This document shows, piece after piece, positions 5,195 to 7,681 of a stretch of DNA of 7,681 bases (its first letter is position 1; every line of letters begins with the position of its first letter). This stretch comes from Oscillospiraceae bacterium (GTDB taxonomy: Bacteria; Bacillota_A; Clostridia; Saccharofermentanales; Saccharofermentanaceae). The notes beneath the pieces were generated by a model that was not told the origin of the DNA, ran no database searches, and worked only from the letters and a program-made list of their open reading frames with translations. The position numbers were made by a program, and so were the translations under genes. Location of the stretch: the NCBI GenBank assembly GCA_902803365.1, contig CADCPU010000092.1:1-7681 (forward strand), in the 5' to 3' direction.

Positions 5195-6262
5195 TTGGCT
5201 CTTAAAGACGATAACAAACAGACTTCCGAGAATGGTTCCGTCAACGGCGGTAACGAAGGAGTTTCACAGAACACAGGAAGGCACGGAGTTCTTATTCCGG
5301 AACTTCGCAATACTTTAAGACGCTTTGAAAGAGGCAACGAGCCTCGTAATCACAAACAGGAAATATCTACAGAAACGATTCTGTCTACTGAGGCTGCTAC
5401 CAGGGAAGCTCTGTCTTCCATTGCGGTAGTGGCCTTTGTTGGTCCTTCCGGAACCGGTAAAAGTACCCGTGCGATCAAGGTAGCAAGATCAAATAACATC
5501 TCCTACCTTATCGACGACGGTCTTCTCATCAACGGAAGCAGGATCGTCGCGGGCACATCCGCCAAGAAAGCGCCAACAAAGCTCGAGTCGGTACGTCAGG
5601 CACTGTTTGCCGATCCGACAAGATCGAGCGTTATGAGAAGGGCTCTCGTCGAGAATATGCCTACGGCTCTTATGATACTCGGTACATCTGATTCGATGCT
5701 CGAGAAGATCTGTAATAATCTCTGGCTCAATCAACCTTCGATGCTTATAAGGATCGAGGATGTAACGACTGAGGAAGAGAGACGTCAGGCCAGAAATACC
5801 AGAATGACGGAAGGTATGCATACCATCCCGGTCCCTTCGATGGAGATCAAGCACGAGTTCTCGGGATATTTTACTGACCCGCTCAACAAGCTCCGTCAGA
5901 GATTCGACCGTGAGCGCGGTGTCTCCCCTGTCGTTCCTGATACGGAAAGGACAATGGTACGTCCTACCTTCTCATCCCTCGGATCTTATTCGATATCCGA
6001 TGATGCGCTCCTTGACCTTGTTAAGATAGTTTTGAGCAGCGTCAACGGTTATGCCGAGGTTGTTTCTTTTAAATCCGAGAAAAGGACGTACGGTGTCGTC
6101 CTGAGCCTTGAGATCGCCATTTACTATGGCTACGATGCTCAAGAAGTACTCTTTGAAGCTCAACAGAAGATAGGCAGATCAGTAGAGGAATATACTTCTA
6201 TCACAATGATCGCCGTAAATGTCAGAGCCAAGAGAGTCGTACACCGATCCACAGTAAGCTAA
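5195..6262 (+). CDS. P-loop NTPase fused to a C-terminal Asp23/Gls24 domain, function unknown
   Basis: The 355-residue protein has three parts. Residues 1-65 are polar, rich in N, G and E, and probably disordered. Residues about 75-240 form a P-loop NTPase-like domain: strand IAVVAFV (76-82), Walker A GPSGTGKST (83-91), a YLIDDGLLI segment (104-112), and a second hydrophobic strand ending ALMILGTSD (158-166). I see no clear Walker B acidic pair, and the fold subtype is unclear. Residues about 268-349 match the Asp23/Gls24 (DUF322) pattern: helix DDALLDLVKIVLSSVNGY, then two strands, helix AQEVLFEAQQKIGRSVEEYT, and the last strand SITMIAVNVRAKRV. Asp23 domains in Firmicutes are tied to the cell envelope, but no membrane segment is seen here. 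The start is TTG, 11 nt after yebC. No specific substrate can be assigned. Confidence 0.82.
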   Translation: MALKDDNKQTSENGSVNGGNEGVSQNTGRHGVLIPELRNTLRRFERGNEPRNHKQEISTETILSTEAATREALSSIAVVAFVGPSGTGKSTRAIKVARSNNISYLIDDGLLINGSRIVAGTSAKKAPTKLESVRQALFADPTRSSVMRRALVENMPTALMILGTSDSMLEKICNNLWLNQPSMLIRIEDVTTEEERRQARNTRMTEGMHTIPVPSMEIKHEFSGYFTDPLNKLRQRFDRERGVSPVVPDTERTMVRPTFSSLGSYSISDDALLDLVKIVLSSVNGYAEVVSFKSEKRTYGVVLSLEIAIYYGYDAQEVLFEAQQKIGRSVEEYTSITMIAVNVRAKRVVHRSTVS

Positions 6263-6267
6263 AAATC

Positions 6268-6272
6268 GGAGG
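6268..6272 (+). promoter_or_regulatory. Shine-Dalgarno site of the DUF6062-like gene
   Basis: GGAGG lies 4 nt before ATG 6277, in the 14-nt gap after the preceding stop codon. Confidence 0.72.
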
Positions 6273-6276
6273 TTAT

Positions 6277-7032
6277 ATGGAAAAGATATACACGATACCA
6301 TTGAACGACGCATATGATCAGAATGACGTATGCCCTCTTTGTTTTCTTAAGGATAAATCAGAGAGTGACTACCTTGATTATTACCTCGGACCTTCCCTCA
6401 TGGAACCGGATACAAGGACTATAACCAACAAGAGCGGTTTTTGTCCGGATCACATGGGTAAGCTCAACAAGAGAGAAGCTAACAGGCTTGGATTAGGCCT
6501 TATGCTCCACACCCATCTCAAGGATATTGACGGGGATGTTAATGCAAAGCTCAAAAAGGTAGCACCTGCTAAGGGAAACCTTTTCAAAGGAAGAGACGGA
6601 GAGTATAAGAGCAATCTCAATAAGCTCGCTGATCTTATCGATTCCAGAACAGCATCCTGCCCTATCTGCGAAAAACTTGATTTCACCATGGACCGCTATG
6701 CAGATGTTCTCGTATGGATGTTCTCGCATGACAAGGACTTTAAGCCGAAGTTTGCTGCCTGCACTTGCCATTGCATGCCGCATGTTGCTTCCCTGCTCCG
6801 CTCCTGCGCTAATAAGATGAGCCAGAACGAAGCTGCGGAATTCCTTCCGGTACTTGCTGCAGGTTTTGATTCTACTATGAAGGAACTGATAGCCGACGTT
6901 GAGTGGTTCACGCTCAAATTCGACTACAGAAATAACGATAAGCCTTGGGGTAACAGCAAGAACTCCATCCAGAGATCGATGCGTTTCCTGTCGGCTAACA
7001 GGAGTGATTTTGATGAAAAGAACGGAAAATAA
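6277..7032 (+). CDS. DUF6062-like cysteine/histidine-rich protein, function unknown
   Basis: This soluble-looking 251-residue protein matches my recollection of the DUF6062 family of Clostridia: an IYTIPLNDAY start, a GPSLMEPDTR segment (38-47), LGLGLMLHTHL (71-81) and a C-terminal FDYRNNDKPWGNSK (215-228). The family is uncharacterised. Two modules of the same design are visible: C19xxC22 followed 34 residues later by C56xxH59, then C128xxC131 followed 35 residues later by C166xxH169. Additional C162, C164 and H165 sit beside the second. This looks like an internal duplication forming two metal sites, probably zinc, though redox roles are possible. There is no signal peptide or membrane segment. 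It lies 14 nt after the P-loop/Asp23 gene and overlaps the next gene by 20 nt, so the three may be functionally linked. Confidence 0.78.
   Translation: MEKIYTIPLNDAYDQNDVCPLCFLKDKSESDYLDYYLGPSLMEPDTRTITNKSGFCPDHMGKLNKREANRLGLGLMLHTHLKDIDGDVNAKLKKVAPAKGNLFKGRDGEYKSNLNKLADLIDSRTASCPICEKLDFTMDRYADVLVWMFSHDKDFKPKFAACTCHCMPHVASLLRSCANKMSQNEAAEFLPVLAAGFDSTMKELIADVEWFTLKFDYRNNDKPWGNSKNSIQRSMRFLSANRSDFDEKNGK
7000..7004 (+). promoter_or_regulatory. Shine-Dalgarno site inside the DUF6062-like gene that decides the next start
   Basis: AGGAG lies within the upstream coding sequence, 8 nt before ATG 7013. It favours this ATG over upstream in-frame starts at 6899 onward, which would overlap the upstream gene by more than 100 nt without a ribosome site. 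Confidence 0.65.
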
Positions 7033-7465
7033 CGGTACTGACGGTTCTTCTTCGTTGCTCTTGGATACGATCAACGAGAATGAACTTGATATCTTCCCGG
7101 AATTGATCGACACTGTATCTTCTGCACATAAGACGATACTTATCAAGCATAATTACTACTCATCGGATAACGATCACGGCAGAGCTCTTTTATCTGCATT
7201 CCTGGATGTCTTATCCGACGAGTCCGACGAGATCGCCAAGATCATCCTTATCGACTCAGGAGCTCATCTTCTTGTTTCTCAGGATCCCTGCCACAAAAAA
7301 TTCCGGAACATTGCCGGTGGCGGTAACATAAAGCTTTATTGCTGCCGTGAGAGCCTGGACAGATATGCTGATGAAGAACCCATTCAGGATAACATCGATC
7401 TGATAAGTGCTCAGAGCATAGCACTCGAACTTTTGGATTCGGTAAACGTTATCACTCTTGAATGA
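7013..7465 (+). CDS. Small DsrE-like protein resembling the C-terminal domain of YedF
   Basis: The 150-residue protein has a polar lead (1-38) and then a single alpha/beta domain. The pattern from residue 39 is strand KTILIKHNYY, then GRALLSAFLDVL (57-68), strand IAKIILIDSGAHLL (74-87), strand NIKLYCCRESLDRYA (105-119), and a final helix ending VNVITLE. This follows the order seen in the DsrE-fold C-terminal half of YedF, a TusA-like protein linked to selenium metabolism: a GxxLxxxFL helix, a LNSGVxL strand, a CxxCLDYY loop and a VITL end. The N-terminal TusA half is missing, and where I expect the second loop cysteine there is serine (ESLD). Cysteines are C93, C110 and C111. Similarity is from memory and moderate. 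It overlaps the upstream gene by 20 nt, suggesting translational coupling, and is the last gene before the terminator. Confidence 0.62.
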   Translation: MKRTENNGTDGSSSLLLDTINENELDIFPELIDTVSSAHKTILIKHNYYSSDNDHGRALLSAFLDVLSDESDEIAKIILIDSGAHLLVSQDPCHKKFRNIAGGGNIKLYCCRESLDRYADEEPIQDNIDLISAQSIALELLDSVNVITLE

Positions 7466-7492
7466 TCTTTCGATCGATCTTTTTATTAAAGC

Positions 7493-7525
7493 AAAAAAAG
7501 GACTGTTCCGAAGAACAGTCCTTTT
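7493..7525. terminator. Bidirectional intrinsic terminator between convergent genes
   Basis: A perfect 13-bp stem (7496-7508 with 7513-7525) encloses a 4-nt loop. Read leftward, the RNA has a C(UUCG)G tetraloop, known for high stability, and is followed by a run of seven U (7499-7493). Read rightward it ends in only four U. It therefore suits the minus-strand gene best, 22 nt after that gene's stop, and can also end the rightward operon about 30 nt after its last stop. Confidence 0.88.
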
Positions 7526-7547
7526 ACATTGCTTGAAATTTTGAAGA

Positions 7548-7681
7548 TCAATAGTAGTACTGGAATCTGACGATTTCCATGCTGGTTGTCATAACTTCCA
7601 TCTCGTTACTCTTGATGTTGTCATAAGGTCCCGGACAATAAGGGATCTTAGTATTGTTAGAGTTGTCGCTTTGCATATCCA
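7548..7681 (-). CDS. 3' end of an unrecognised gene, runs off the right edge
   Basis: Reading leftward from the edge, an open frame of 43 complete codons ends at TGA (7548-7550), just before a good terminator. The visible residues include KIPYCPGPYDNIKSNEMEV and end RFQYYY. An ATG at 7674-7676 would make a 42-residue protein, but its ribosome site would be outside the window, so this may equally be the tail of a longer protein. The lead is rich in N, S and D, like a linker. I do not recognise the family. The stop codon and terminator placement are the main evidence that it is real. Confidence 0.6.
   Translation of the reverse strand, partial: DMQSDNSNNTKIPYCPGPYDNIKSNEMEVMTTSMEIVRFQYYY

Noticed and set aside
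5195..6262. Pilus-related ATPase role for the P-loop/Asp23 protein because it lies near pilB and pilT
   Set aside because: It has no Asp box, His box or other T2SSE motif, and its domain layout is unrelated to secretion ATPases.
6899..7012. Longer form of the DsrE-like protein starting inside the DUF6062-like gene
   Set aside because: The added 38 residues are low in hydrophobic pattern, overlap a well-conserved coding region, and have no ribosome site; AGGAG lies just before ATG 7013.
6493..7146. 217-codon open frame on the minus strand
   Set aside because: It lies antisense to the DUF6062-like gene and to the start of the DsrE-like gene, both with good start signals, and its translation has no recognisable domain. 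It is a shadow frame.

Overview
The window looks like chromosome from an anaerobic Gram-positive bacterium of the class Clostridia (Eubacteriales; Lachnospiraceae, Oscillospiraceae or a Saccharofermentans-like relative would fit). The reasons are strong AGGAGG ribosome binding sites, short intergenic gaps, moderate GC genes separated by AT-rich spacers, an Asp23/Gls24-domain protein, a DUF6062-type protein and a type IV pilus locus of the Gram-positive kind. The genus cannot be fixed from the sequence alone. I see no insertion sequence, CRISPR array, tRNA, rRNA or phage gene.

Layout. Positions 1-3266, minus strand: three type IV pilus genes transcribed in the order pilB (extension ATPase, with an N-terminal MshEN c-di-GMP-binding signature), pilT (retraction ATPase, GTG start) and pilC (inner-membrane platform, cut by the left edge). 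The gaps are 12 and 30 nt and each gene has its own Shine-Dalgarno site, so this is one operon that continues off the left edge. No pilin gene is in view.

Positions 3267-3604: a 338-bp AT-rich divergent promoter region. It holds a 14-bp perfect palindrome, a 9-bp inverted repeat that coincides with a candidate pilB promoter, a 10-bp palindrome, an 18-bp-spaced direct repeat and several A-tracts.

Positions 3605-7465, plus strand: five closely packed genes: a divergent prepilin peptidase (PilD-like), yebC, an unusual P-loop NTPase fused to an Asp23/Gls24 domain, a DUF6062-like cysteine/histidine-rich protein, and a small DsrE/YedF-C-terminal-like protein that overlaps its upstream neighbour by 20 nt. 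Gaps are 11-16 nt. The run ends at a bidirectional hairpin terminator at 7496-7525.

Positions 7548-7681, minus strand: the 3' end of a convergent, unrecognised gene.

How they work together: PilB, PilT and PilC power and anchor the pilus, and the peptidase processes prepilins encoded elsewhere. The pilus and peptidase transcripts diverge from one shared control region. The four genes after the peptidase look like conserved cellular or poorly studied genes that share its transcript; nothing in their sequences ties them to pilus assembly. The points most worth a second look are the MshEN signature in PilB, the peptidase that lacks the usual GxGD context, the P-loop/Asp23 fusion, and the pair of uncharacterised Cys-rich and DsrE-like proteins that appear translationally coupled. 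I found no convincing wholly new system.
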